Assembly: GCA_904066235.2 (NCBI GenBank)
Contig: CAJFCV020000004.1
Location: forward strand, 3,410,001 to 3,474,000
Origin: Bursaphelenchus xylophilus
Taxonomy: Eukaryota > Nematoda > Chromadorea > Rhabditida > Aphelenchoididae
Direction: 5' to 3'
Length of the DNA stretch: 64,000 nucleotides
The position numbers and the translations under genes are program-made. Below the pieces are notes generated by a model that saw only the letters and a list, made by a program, of their open reading frames with translations, had not been told where the DNA came from and made no database searches. Below, piece by piece: positions 22,401-32,922 of the stretch. Every line of letters starts with the position of its first letter. Within the stretch, counting starts at the first letter, position 1.

Positions 22401-23820
22401 CAACCGCACCTACGATTTCATCACCGCCTTTCATTACGATGGCGCTCTTGGCCTAGCGCCGAGTGAGACGAGAAACTCGGCCATCTACTCTCTTCTCGGT
22501 GAATTCGCCGGCCCCGTTCTGCTGCTGGAGCCCAAGTCCAGTCGAGGGAAATTTAAATACGCTCCGAATGTCTTGGTTGGGACAACAAGATCGGATTTGT
22601 GCTTCAACGACTGGAATTTGGTGCAAAACGTGGATTTGAATTCGTGGCGAGTCAATTTGACAAAGTAAGCGGATTTTTTGACCGTCGAAAGTTGCATGCT
22701 AAAGTCGAAAATTCCCCGATTTAGAGTTGAAGTCCACTTTCAAAGTGTGAATGGAAATTTCATTGCCCAAGTTGACCCATTCTCAACAGGATTGGGTTTG
22801 AAAAAGTCGATTTACGACAAAATCCTGCAATTTTTGTCAGCGTCGACCAACGAAAATGGAACTACAATGGTGCGATGCAACGAGGAAGATAGCCTTCATT
22901 CTGTCAGCTTGAGTCTTGACGACGTTGTGCTGAACTTGAATCCGGCTGTCTATCTCAAAGAGGTAAGTGGAATAAGTCTTGGTGTCCTTGGGGGATATTT
23001 TGGGAAGCAATGAGGTCATATGATACAGTGGCGGACCTGATCCAGTGGCAAAAAACGTATCATTTTGCATCCGGGAAGTATCACAACATGTGGCAAAATG
23101 CTTCCCTTTCCAAGTGAAAAAACTTCGTTTTGAAGGGCTAGCCCGGGCTCCCTCAAAAAAAAAGCGGGCGCGCTTTTGAAATCGGAGTTTTTCGCTTGGA
23201 GAGGGAGGTATTTCGCCGCATTTTTGATACTTCCCGGGCGCCATTGTTTTCTCGGCAGAGTGATAACCAAAAATGGGGTTTTGGGGTCTGCGTGTAGTTT
23301 GTCATTTTGCGTTTCTGAACCCTTGTTTGGCGACTCTCTCGCTTGTGTTCCCAAAAAGAGCGGGCTCTTTTGAAATCGAAGTTTTTTTACTTGGAAAGGG
23401 AAGCATTTTGCCATATTTTTGATACTTCCCGGATGCAAATGGTACGTTTTCTGCCGCTAGATCAGGTCCCCTACTGTACGTGGAATAAGGCTTCCCAAAG
23501 ATATTTTGGGAAGCGGCGAGGTCAGATATGATGATTGGCCTTTTTAAGCCACTGTTTCAAACACAAGCTCGCTTTTTCAGCGACTCGAAATCGACGGTCA
23601 AAATTACTGCACATTAAAGTTTACTGAACTGGAAGAGAATCTGGGTTATGATGTGTTTTTCGGAGAGGAGGTCCTGAACGAGCACTGCTTGCTCTTCGAT
23701 TACAATCGGCCTCAGATTGGGCTGGTTCGGGCCAGGAAAACATTTTCGACGGATTTTTGGAAGAGAGAAAAGGAGACGGAGACCGACAGACAGATCAGAG
23801 AGCTGCTGAGGAAGAGCTGA
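19446..23820 (+). CDS. Secreted pepsin-fold (peptidase A1) protein with altered active-site motifs
   Basis: Six exons: 19446-19581, 21352-21557, 21631-21708, 22363-22664, 22725-22962, 23581-23820 (stop TGA). They sum to 1200, giving 399 residues. Signal peptide MLLLLLCVQITQA. A1 landmarks: FLIKVGIGEPG (about 36-46) before the first loop, DGALGLAPSE mid-protein, DVFFGEEVLNEHCLLFDYNRPQIGLV near the C-terminus (the usual ILGDxFLRxxYxxFDxxxxxIGLA). The first catalytic triplet DTG is DFQ (54-56) and the second is DPF (258-260): both aspartates remain but the Thr-Gly that positions them is lost, so activity is doubtful. A charged tail (about 375-399) follows the domain. AATAAA about 85 bp after the stop. 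Introns 1, 3 and 5 hold B, C and A elements. Confidence 0.88.
19672..20110. mobile_element. Family B element, copy 7 (intron 1 of the plus-strand pepsin-fold gene)
   Basis: CAAGGGAAGTAC to GTACTTCCCTTG with TTA on both sides (19669-19671 and 20111-20113). Confidence 0.93.
20355..20892 (+). mobile_element. Family C element, copy 1 (repeat-built, 8-bp target duplication)
   Basis: Starts GGCGTCGCGACACTTGCGGGC, ends GCCCGCAAGTGTGCGCCCGCC. The exact 8-mer AAATCTAC flanks both sides (20347-20354 and 20893-20900). The body has about 17 copies of a 16-18-bp unit containing TTGCGGGCA; those near the left end point one way and the rest point the other. It lies in intron 1 of the plus-strand pepsin-fold gene. 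Long frames here are by-products of the repeat. Confidence 0.85.
20900..21099. mobile_element. Family A element, copy 9
   Basis: CAGTGGGGGTAAAAAAAGTGGC to CCACCACTG. It abuts the target duplication of family C copy 1 directly; the C of its CAGTG is the last base of AAATCTAC. Right arm shortened. Confidence 0.82.
21778..22229. mobile_element. Family B element, copy 8 (intron 3 of the plus-strand pepsin-fold gene)
   Basis: CAGGGGAAGTACC after TTA at the left; the right end decays after GTACTTCCCTT. The intron is 21709-22362. Confidence 0.88.
23026..23476. mobile_element. Two truncated family A copies joined by a foreign segment (copy 10)
   Basis: Starts CAGTGGCGGACC and the first hairpin runs to GATACTTCCCGGGCGCC (about 23252). 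About 90 unrelated bases follow (TTTTCTCGGCAGAGTGATAACC to CTTGTGTTCCC), then a second right arm ends CTACTG (23476). The foreign segment is related in inverted orientation to 58070-58160. In intron 5 of the plus-strand pepsin-fold gene. Confidence 0.78.
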
Positions 23821-24042
23821 AGAGGTGGAATGTACATAATTTGAAGCGGAAAGGTGCTGAGAATAATAATGATAATTATTATGGCTTTACAAGGTGGATA
23901 CTGTAATAAAATTTGATAAAAACATGATTTTAAGGAGATTTTGGGGAGAAAATCTTTATCGTATAAAATGACGGCTTTGGGGGTGCAAAGTCAAGAAAAA
24001 TGTACAAGGATTACTGTGGATTCTTTAAGAACAAGCAAGATT

Positions 24043-25768
24043 TTAATTACACCACAAAAAGACCTTCTCGAAGAAGGTCGGCTCGTATGGCGGTAGTTTT
24101 CTCTCAATAAAGATGACTTTTGCACCGCATTTTTCGGCGTTGATCTCGTCCTCAAAATGATAGGGCTTGATTCGAGCAATGCGGGGGTTCACTTCGGCCA
24201 GAACAGTGTTCTCTTTGATCTGCTCGAGCTTCTCGGCTAAAATATCAACATCATGGCGAATTGCAAAAAATGAAAAGCTCACAGGGAAAGTACCCCAAGT
24301 GCGACGCTCTGATTTTCTTTACATTTTGCACACACTTCGGGCATAGACTAAGTATCAATTCCTGAAAATTTTAGCTCGCGCTTTGAAGGCGAAGCCGAAA
24401 TATTCAACGATCTTTGCGGCCGAGAGAGTACGCTAAACGCGGAGAGCGGTCAGAGAGAAAAACACTTTTTAGCCATAACTTTGCTAGTTTCGTGCGGAAA
24501 AAGTTCGGTTTTTGTGGAAACATTAACTTTTACGTTAGAAACAGGGATGTACATTTTCGTGCCGAAATTCGAAAAAAAGTCTCAAATTTTTGTCGCCTTT
24601 CGACCGAAAAATCTCGATTGTTTCTGCAAAGCGCGAGCTAGGATTCTCGCATATATTTTAGAAAAAATTATTCTAAACTTGTGCCAAGTTTCATCAAAAT
24701 CTGAGCGTCACACTTGGGGTACTTTCCCTATAAGTTCCAGACGTAAAATAGTCCCCCTAGTCCGTAAGCAATCAAAAACTCACTTTTATCCGGCTTCCCC
24801 TCCTTCTGAACGCTTGGCCTTCGGCTGTAGCTCAGGCTAGAGGAACGAGAAACATTTTCGGAAGAGGACTTGGAGCTGCTGGAGGAATCATAAGAAGACG
24901 ATGAAGCCGAGCTTCCATAAAGCGAATCCAATGCGTGAGCTCCGAGTTTGTAATAATTCTGACGAGTCTCTCGTTCCTTCCGCTTTTGGCCGTAGTAATC
25001 ATCAAAGTCACCCTCCCGGTCTTTGATCCAATCGTTGGTCTCGTCCTCCCAACAAGAACCGACTTTCGTGTCGAAGGAGAAGTCGTTGTAGCCGGCAAAG
25101 GCTGAGCTAGAATCGAGGGGGAATTACAAAATCGAGAGGGGATTATGTGGTTGTGGTCATGCCAAGTTTTTCAGAGATTTACAGCGCTCTTGCAACTTAC
25201 AAGGGATGTAATGCCCCAAGTGCGACGCACTGATTTTGATGAAGCTTGGCACAAACTTAGAACAATTTTTTATAAGATACATGTGAGAATCCCAGCTCAC
25301 GCTTTGCAGAAAAAGCCGAGATTTTTAGATCGAAAGTCGGCGAAAATGTGAGACTTTTTTCCGAATTTTGACACGAAAAGTTTCGTGCCTATTTCTACCG
25401 TATAGTGCAATATGTCTACAAAAAATCTATTTCTTTCGCACGAAACTGGCAGAGTTATGGCCAAAAAACGGGTTTCTCTCTGACCGCTCTCCGCTTTGAG
25501 AGTACTCTCTTGGCTGCAAAGATTGTTGAATATCTCGGCTGCGGCTGCAAAGCGCGAGCTAAAACTTTCAGGAATTAATGCTTAGTCTATGCCCGAATTG
25601 TGTGCAAAATTTAAAGAAAATCTGAGCGTTGCACTTGGGGTACTTCCCCTGTTAACTCTTTTAAATTTTAAGCATTTTATCAACGATTTATCTTGCAAAA
25701 AAGACTGTTCAAAGTTAAAACTGTTACCTGTTGTTGCAATCATCGTCGTAGCTTGAGCTAAACATCAT
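24043..25768 (-). CDS. Serine-rich intracellular protein of unknown family
   Basis: Three exons: 25768-25728, 25106-24784, 24236-24043 (stop TAA), sum 558, 185 residues. No signal peptide. The N-terminal half is acidic and aromatic (FDTKVGSCWEDETNDWIKDREG, FDDYYGQKRKERETRQ), followed by a Ser-rich tract (about 82-105, SSSSYDSSSSSKSSSENVSR), then a conserved-looking C-terminal block (VLAEVNPRIARIKPYHFEDEIN, ending EKVFLWCN). I do not recognise it. A TTTTCAG acceptor at 25793, 25 bp before the ATG, suggests trans-splicing. The second ATG follows directly, so the start is not ambiguous in frame. Each of the two introns contains one full family B element. Confidence 0.72.
24282..24730. mobile_element. 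Family B element, copy 9 (intron 2 of the serine-rich gene)
   Basis: CAGGGAAAGTACC to GTACTTTCCCTA, TAA on the right, TCA on the left (a degraded TTA or TAA). The 547-bp intron would otherwise be about 95 bp. Confidence 0.9.
25200..25651. mobile_element. Family B element, copy 10 (intron 1 of the serine-rich gene)
   Basis: CAAGGGATGTAATGCC to GTACTTCCCCTG with TTA at 25197-25199 and 25652-25654. Confidence 0.92.
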
Positions 25769-28267
25769 GAGAATCGAGACAAAATTCAAATTCTGAAAAG
25801 ATTGCGACGTTAAACGTGTCTTTAAAAACCACAAGAATAAAATCAATCACCACGAATCTCAATGGATGCAGAATAAAAGCTTAAAATATCCAGAATTACC
25901 TTCTAAACTTTTGGTTATAACCTGCATTTTCTTGACAAAAACAGCACAATCTGGCCAAGGATTAAAAAGAAATTTAAATTCCATTTGAATCCTTGGCCGT
26001 ACAGCCTTATTTGCAAAGTTTTTTGCCTCAAAATTTGCAAAAAAAGTAACAAAATTTGAAAGCTTATTCATCACCCAATTTTCCACAAATTCCATCACTT
26101 TTTAAACGCCCGAAACTCATTTTAAACCCCTAATAAACTGATTTCGAACGTTCCAGACGGATCTAAACTGTTGTACCCTCCCTTTATCTCTCTCAGATTG
26201 ATCTCTCTATCAAATCAGCTCGTTCTTTGAGAACAGAAATGAATAAAGAGCAAAAAACGGAATTCATTCCCTTTAGAAAACAGATCGCTAACCACAACCG
26301 CGGATTTTGTAAATACCGTCTTTCAAAACAGTCTTAAGAATTCTTGGCACACTTTGTAAAAATCACGGGTCGTTGTTTTCGGCGGGCTATTTTGAAAGGA
26401 CGAAATCTCGAGACCGGAAGTAAGAAGAGCAATACGGGATGATCCGGGCTGGATCAGCAACGGAATTGTAATACTTTGCAGTTACTTCTACAACAGAAGT
26501 AATGTTGCGTTTTATCGAAAAATACGATAATGGACCTCTGTAGAAGGAATGATAGAAGAAAGGTGGGTTTATTTTGCAACAACACTGGATCGCATTAGTT
26601 TGCAAAGAAGGTAGGTAGGTGCGATCAGGGCCGTAGCTACAGTGAAGGACCTGATCCAGTGGCAAAAAACGTATAATTTTGCATCCGGGAAGTATCAAAA
26701 ATGTGGCGAAATGCCTCACTCTCCAATAATAAAAAAAAAACTCCGTTTTGAACTGCGCGCATTTTCTCTCGCAAAAAGAGCGGGCGTGATTTTGAAATCG
26801 GAGTTTTTTTACATGGATAGAGAGGTATCTTGCTACATTTTTTTATGTTTCGCGGATCCAAAACTGTACGTTTTTGGCCAATGGGTCAGTTCCGCCATGT
26901 AGGTAGGTGCGACCAGAGGCGTAGTTAGAGGGATCAAGATAAAATTTCCAGAGGTACTAGCTAACTACGGTTAAAAAAACACCCGCCTCCCTTCAGACCA
27001 AGTTCCCTGGGACCCTCAGATTTTAATGAAATTTGACACAAATTTTTGAAACAAACCATCCCGAAGGCAAGTACCACATGTCTGGCTTGCAGTTTGCAAA
27101 ATCATCGGATTTTACAAGCTAGAAGCTGTCGGAAGTTTTATACATTTTTGATTATTTTGCATTTAAAAACTTCAGCTCCTGTTCATAACCAAATCTGATC
27201 GTGAGTTTTTTTGCGCAAAAAGAAAACTGGTCATATGCAATGGAAATTACTCTATGTCGGCTGAGAACTTTCCAGCAACTGATTTTGTACATAGCTTACA
27301 TTGGAACTGCGACGAAACCTTAAAGAAATCTATTCGTTGCAGAAGCCGTACCCCTTGACAAAAATTGCCTACGAAATAGCCCTACAAAATAAAATCAAAA
27401 ATCTTTTTAGACCTTTAAAAAATGGACTAAAAATTCTGTGCCAATTCCGATTCAAAATGCGATAGCAACTTTCTTTAAATACAGCCTCTACATTCCAATC
27501 TTCTGCACAGTGCAGTCAGCGCTAAAATTAGTCACAGGATTCTAAAAATAGTCACCGCCCCCAAAAAACCGTCTTCCTGTTCCGTCACGATGCAAAAAGT
27601 CGAAAAAAATGGAAAGGTGTTTACGAAATTCCAGGAATCTTTTTTGGCCCAAAAATCGCGGAATTTTTTCGGAGCTAATTAGCATATGGTTCGAAAATAT
27701 CGAGCACGATAACTGACACGGATGTCAACGACACTTTTTCGGACTCCTTTGTGCGCTCAATTTGAATAGAAAACGAAAAAAGCGGAACGCAAAAAAACAT
27801 CCGCCGACTTTGAATGGAATGGAGCCAAGAGGAAGGCCGAATGAGCCGCACGTGAGCAAAGAATGGGCCCCGATCAGATGGTTGGCGCGCAAGATAAAAA
27901 AAAGTACAAAGTTTAGGATGGAACGAGCCGATACAGAGATCGGAATCAGGATGGAGGGAAGGAAACTCGTGCTTACCGTAGGAAGATACAGGGCCGTAGA
28001 AAAAACGCGGAGGAAAGTCGGAGGCTATAACTTCCGGCGGAGACGGCGCAGAGACTTCGTTTTTGGAATATGTATTTTTAAGCGACAGCAATTTTTGTCT
28101 ACGAAATAACAAGACTTTAAAGTGCAAACTGCGGTCTCTGCGACCTTCTGAAGTAGAAGCATTCCTACCCCGAACGCAGAATCCATACTTTTTTAGGCAA
28201 GACTCCAGAAATTTGCAATTTTCGAGCAAAAATTTGCTCGAATTTATAGCGTGGGTTGAGCCGAATA
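25769..28267. other. 2.5-kb intergenic stretch with no recognised gene
   Basis: Contains family A copy 11 and, at 26998-27060, a decayed family B end (CTCAGATTTTAATGAAATTTG). A block at 27675-28230 has overlapping open frames of 184 codons on the minus strand and 115 on the plus strand; neither has a signal peptide, motif or splice support. Confidence 0.5.
26640..26899. mobile_element. Family A hairpin element, copy 11
   Basis: CAGTGAAGGACC to TTCCGCCATG with TA on both sides. The short direct repeat GTAGGTAGGTGCGA lies on each side (26611-26624 and 26901-26912 in part). Confidence 0.85.
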
Positions 28268-28431
28268 CAGTGGGGCCTGATCCAATGGAAAAAATGTGCG
28301 ATTTTGCATCCGAGAAGTATCAAAAATGTGGCAAAATGCTTCCATCACCAAGTGAAAAAACCTAGTTTTGAAGGGCGCGCTCTTTCCCTCACGAAAAGAC
28401 GTTTTTTGCCACTGGATCAGGTTCCCTACTG
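28268..28431. mobile_element. Family A element, copy 12, right arm deleted
   Basis: CAGTGGGGCCTGATCC to CCCTACTG; jumps from the centre (CTCACGAAAAGACG) straight to TTTTTTGCCACTGG. Confidence 0.85.
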
Positions 28432-28706
28432 TAGGTATAAAAACTCGAGAAACTTCAACTTTTCATTTTGCAATGAAAAAAACTTCACAAAATTCCCATT
28501 TCCCAGTATTCCAGTTCAAAAGGCTCCTTAATTCTTTCAAAAATCAGCCAAATGACCCTTCAACTGATATTCAAACTTTTGGCAAGACTCCCTCAACCCG
28601 TTACAGCTCTTACCGACTACATTTTTTATTACAGTTTATCAATTACTACCTAAATAACAAGTATGGGATACAATGAGAGTGGTAAGTGCACAGGGAAAGG
28701 GAACGT

Positions 28707-31548
28707 TTAGAACTTCTTGGCCTCGGCGACAATGTGTTTGGCGGAGATGCCGTAACGGTCGAGGAGAGCGTCGGGGGCGCCGGAACGGGGGACTTCCTTT
28801 ACATTGAGGCGGCGGATAACAATGTTGGGGACGTCGGAGAGGGCAGCAGCAACCTGGAAGCAAAAATTTTTGTAAATTTATATTATCCATGAGATCAAGG
28901 TGGGACGTATTTTTAATATGATCAAAAACAAATAACCGAACTAAAGCGTCCTGAAACAGTCTAAACAGGCATTTCCATCCCAACAAACATCAAAAAACCA
29001 CATATTCCGTCAAAAATTATATTATCCATGAGTCCAAACTGACAAAAATTATCTTATTCATGAGTCCAAACTAATTTTTGCCTCATAATTTTATTCTAAA
29101 ACCTAATTAAATTCTCTTAAACAGCCCTCAAAAACATCTTCTCCTTCAACTTACAGCTTCTCCAATGCCACCTGGTTGATAGTGGTCTTCGACAGTCAGG
29201 ACCTTGCCTTCGGACTTCTGGGCGGTCTCCAAGAGTGTCTGTCTGTCAATGGGTTGGACGGAGAAGATGTCAATCACAGCCGCGTTGACGCCCTCCTTCT
29301 CCAATTGCTCGGCTGCCTTCAGGGCCTCGTTCAAGGTGACTCCTCCAGCGACAATGACCAGCTTGTCAGATCCCGACTTCTTGACGACCTTGGACTGTCC
29401 AATGGCAAATTTCTCATTGTTTTCGTAGACGACTGGAAGAGCTGGACGTCCGGTTCTGATGAAGACGATTCCCCGGTGGTTGGCGGCCAACTCCGTCGCA
29501 TATTCCGTGGAAACAGCGTCGGACGGGTACAGAACAACAGAATTTGGGACCGCGCGGAACAGGGCCAGGTCCTCCAACGCCATCTGGGATGGGCCGTCTT
29601 CTCCGATGGAGATTCCACAATGCGAACCGACGAATTTCACGTTCGCGAAGCACACCGCGCCCATTCGGATCTGATCCGCGGCTCTGGTCAAGAAGGCGGC
29701 GAAGGTGCTGACGAATGGGATGGAACGGTCGCGGCACGAGAGTCCAATCGCGGCGCCAACCATCTGCTGTTCGGCAATGTAGCACTCCACGTACTGGGTG
29801 GGGCTCTTTTTCCAGAGTTGCTCGGAGAATGTGGAGTTTCTCATGTCTCCATCGAGGCCAAGAATGCGCGGGTTCTGGTCGGCCAACTTGACGAGGGCGG
29901 TTCCGTAGGCGGCACGAGTGGCGACCTTTTCACCGAGCTTGTAGTTGGGGGTGGTGATCTGAAAATTGCGAAAAAATAAAATATTTTAAAAATATATTTT
30001 CTTTGCACATGTTTGAAACCCAAAATAAAATCAAAAAAATATATTTCAAAAAAAGATTTGCAAAATAAATTTACCTTATTTTCTCCTATTTTCAGATCAA
30101 TCTTTGGAACGTCATAAGCCGGCTTGGGGATGTCCCATTTCAATGGAGTCTGGGATTGAAGCTTGGCCTTGATGGCTTCAGTCTTCTCAACCGGGACAGG
30201 CTTTCCATGGAATCCCTCCAGATCCTCGACTCCTTCAATTCCGCGTCCCTTGTAGGTCTGAGCGAGGACAACAACGGGTTGTCCCTTGACTTGGCGGGCT
30301 TCGGCCCACGCCTTCAGGAGTTGTTCGACGTTGTGTCCGTCGACTTGGATGGCGTGCCATCCGAACGCTTCGAAGCGGCGGGCATAGGCTCCCAGGTCGT
30401 GGGCGAGTTGAGTTGGCTGCGACTGACCGAGGCGGTTGATATCAACGACCGCCACCAAGTTGTCGAGCTTGTTGTGGCTGGCAAATGCTAAAAAAATCCA
30501 GGTCATACAAACATTTAGATCTATGATCTATCTCACTATGTACTTTCAATATATTATCTGTCCAAAAAATTCATGTCAAATCTGATTTCCCCCACTTTCT
30601 CCAAACTATTGCATACTACAGCGACGGACCTGATCCACTGACAAAAACCGTACCATCTTGCATTCGGGAAGCATCAAAAATGTGGCAAAATGCTTCCCTC
30701 TCCAAGTGAAAAACCTTGCGTTTTGAATGCTTTTGAAATCAGAGCTTTTTCACATGGAGAGGGAAGCATTTTGCCACATTTTTGATATTTCCCGGATTCA
30801 AAATGGTACGTTTATTGTCACTGGATCACGTCCCCTACTACAATATCCGAACCCTTTCAAATCCAAAACCCGACTTACCAGCAGCTTCCCAGATGGCTCC
30901 TTCGGCGGTTTCACCGTCACCGAGCAGGCAGTAGGTTCTGTAGGTGGCCTTGTCCAAGTATTTTCCGGCATAGGCCAATCCAGTGGCCATGGAAAGTCCT
31001 TGGCCGAGGGATCCGGTGGCCACATCGATAAAGTTCAAACGCTGAAAATGGCTGGATAACAATCTATTTTCTCAATTTTCATCATACAATCATCTTCAAA
31101 CAAAAATTTTGGTTCTTCTCAGAATTTTTATATTATCCATGTCTAATATAATTCACAAAATTTTTGGTAATTCCAGAGGCAAACCCATACATCATTGATG
31201 AAAATAAGGCTCAGTAGGACAACTTACAGGAGTGGGATGACCCTCCAAGTCGGAGTCAATGTGTCTGACCTTCAAATATTCGTCGCGAGTGATCAGGCCG
31301 GCCTCATGCCACGCGGCGTACAAGATGGGGCACGCATGGCCCTTGGAGAGGACGAATCTGTCGGCGTTGATGTCCTTCGGTTTGCTGACATCGTATTTCA
31401 TTTCATCGAAGAACAGAGTGGACACAATCTCAGCCGCGGACACCGATGAGGAGGGGTGACCGGACTTGGCGGCCGCCGTCATCTCGATGGCCGAGACGCG
31501 CAGACGGTTGGCGGCATCAGCCAGCTTCGCAACTTTGTCGGCGGACAT
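28707..31548 (-). CDS. TKT: Transketolase
   Basis: Five exons: 31548-31228, 31041-30879, 30487-30075, 29958-29155, 28853-28707 (stop TAA), sum 1848, 615 residues (animal enzymes about 620). It transfers two-carbon ketol units between sugar phosphates in the pentose phosphate pathway; cytosolic, thiamine-diphosphate dependent, homodimer. Visible motifs: [14 protein letters not shown] and [18 protein letters not shown] near the N-terminus, [14 protein letters not shown] (148-161) and [13 protein letters not shown] forming the cofactor and metal site, the transketolase pyrimidine domain starting near [12 protein letters not shown] with DGDMRNSTF, and the C-terminal domain with [21 protein letters not shown] acceptor at 31578 lies about 30 bp before the ATG. 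Family A copy 13 is in intron 2. Confidence 0.97.
30619..30840. mobile_element. Family A hairpin element, copy 13 (transketolase intron 2)
   Basis: CAGCGACGGACC to CGTCCCCTACTA; the right CACTG end is mutated. The 391-bp intron 30488-30878 is mostly this element. Confidence 0.87.
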
Positions 31549-31810
31549 GATTTCGAAAGGACAAACACAAGTTGAAACTGAAAACGGGAAAATTTTAATT
31601 GCTCCATGGAGAAATTTGGTTGAAAAAACGGATTATTCACGATAAAAGTGAGTGGAAAAAAATGATTCATATGGCTATAAATGACTTTAGAGCTTATGGA
31701 ACTTTATACAACCTCACAAACCGCATTTATAGCCAAAATACATCAAAACTTATATTGTTTTAGACATTTTTTCCAATTTTTTAAAATTTTTGGGACAGAC
31801 ACAACCTGTA

Positions 31811-32045
31811 CAGTGACGGACCTGATACAGTGGCAAAAAACGTACCATTTTGCACCCGAGAAGCATAAAAAATGTGGCAAAATGCTTCCCTCTCCAAATG
31901 AAAAAACTTCGTTTTGAAGGGCCTTTTTCCTCACAATTCGAAACCGAAGTTTTTTCACTTGGAGAGGGAAGCATTTTGCCACATTTTTTACGCCTCCCGG
32001 ATGCAAAACGGTACGTTTATTGACACTGGACCAGGTCCCCCACTG
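31811..32045. mobile_element. Family A hairpin element, copy 14
   Basis: CAGTGACGGACC to CCCCCACTG, TA on both sides. About 260 bp upstream of the transketolase start. Confidence 0.9.
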
Positions 32046-32467
32046 TACAATTCTCAAACAGAATCCAATTCACTTATAAAACCTTCAGGTTCGCCTTCGG
32101 TTATTTTAATAAACAAAAAGACCTCCGAAACAATCAAAAAACCGACACACACAGGGTCGTCGCGATAACAGTGGCCACTCACGCCAGGGAACCCATTTTA
32201 AGACGGGCTGTATCAGAGTGGAACAACAAAAAAAGTGAAAACCCCCGGCATGCGTAACCTTTATCAAACAGGGAGGAGGAGTCACAAGAATTGACAAGCA
32301 TTCACGCCACCATGGGAAGGTAAAATAATGTGAAATTACGCAAAGTTTCATAAAAATTTGATTGAAAATTAAAGAATAAGTCCTAAACTTGTAAAAAGAA
32401 AAGTTGCTCTAGCCATTCGAATGACACAAAAATCGCATCATAAAGTTACCAAAATCGCCCTGAATAA

Positions 32468-32922
32468 GGTGTTTTAGATCGGAGTTGGACGATTAGGGAA
32501 ATCGAAAATTATTACTTTTCTTCGATGCAAGTGTGAAACTAGGATAATCGAGGGCGCTGATTTCGAAAATGATATTCATTTTTTTTTGATAGTTACTTTT
32601 TTCCTTAAGTAGTAAAGCAATTTTTTAATTTTTTTCATAAATACTCGATTTAGGGATCCTCGATGGTGCTGATTTCGAAAATCTTATTCATTTTTTCTGG
32701 TTTGAAAGCAGCACCAGCGTAAAACCCCCAAATCGAGCATTCATAGAAAAAATTTAAAAAATTTTCTACTTTACAATACTACTTAAGGAAAAAAGTAAAG
32801 ATCTAAAAAATGAATGTCATTTTCGAAATCACCACCCTCGATTATCCTAATTTCGACACTTGCATCGAAGAAAAATAATACTTTTCAGTTCCCCAATCGT
32901 CCCAGTTCCGTTTTAGATATAT
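32468..32922. repeat. Imperfect inverted repeat, arms about 215 bp
   Basis: TTTTAGATCGGAGTTGGACGA at the left pairs with the complement of TCGTCCCAGTTCCGTTTTAGA at the right; the pairing continues through CTTCGATGCAAGTGT, ATAATCGAGGG, TTTCGAAAATG and CCTTAAGTAGTA with mismatches. An old foldback-type mobile element is likely. No target duplication is clear. Confidence 0.7.

Noticed and set aside
27675..28229. 184-codon minus-strand frame overlapping a 115-codon plus-strand frame
   Set aside because: No motif, signal peptide or splice support for either; the two mutually exclude each other as genes.
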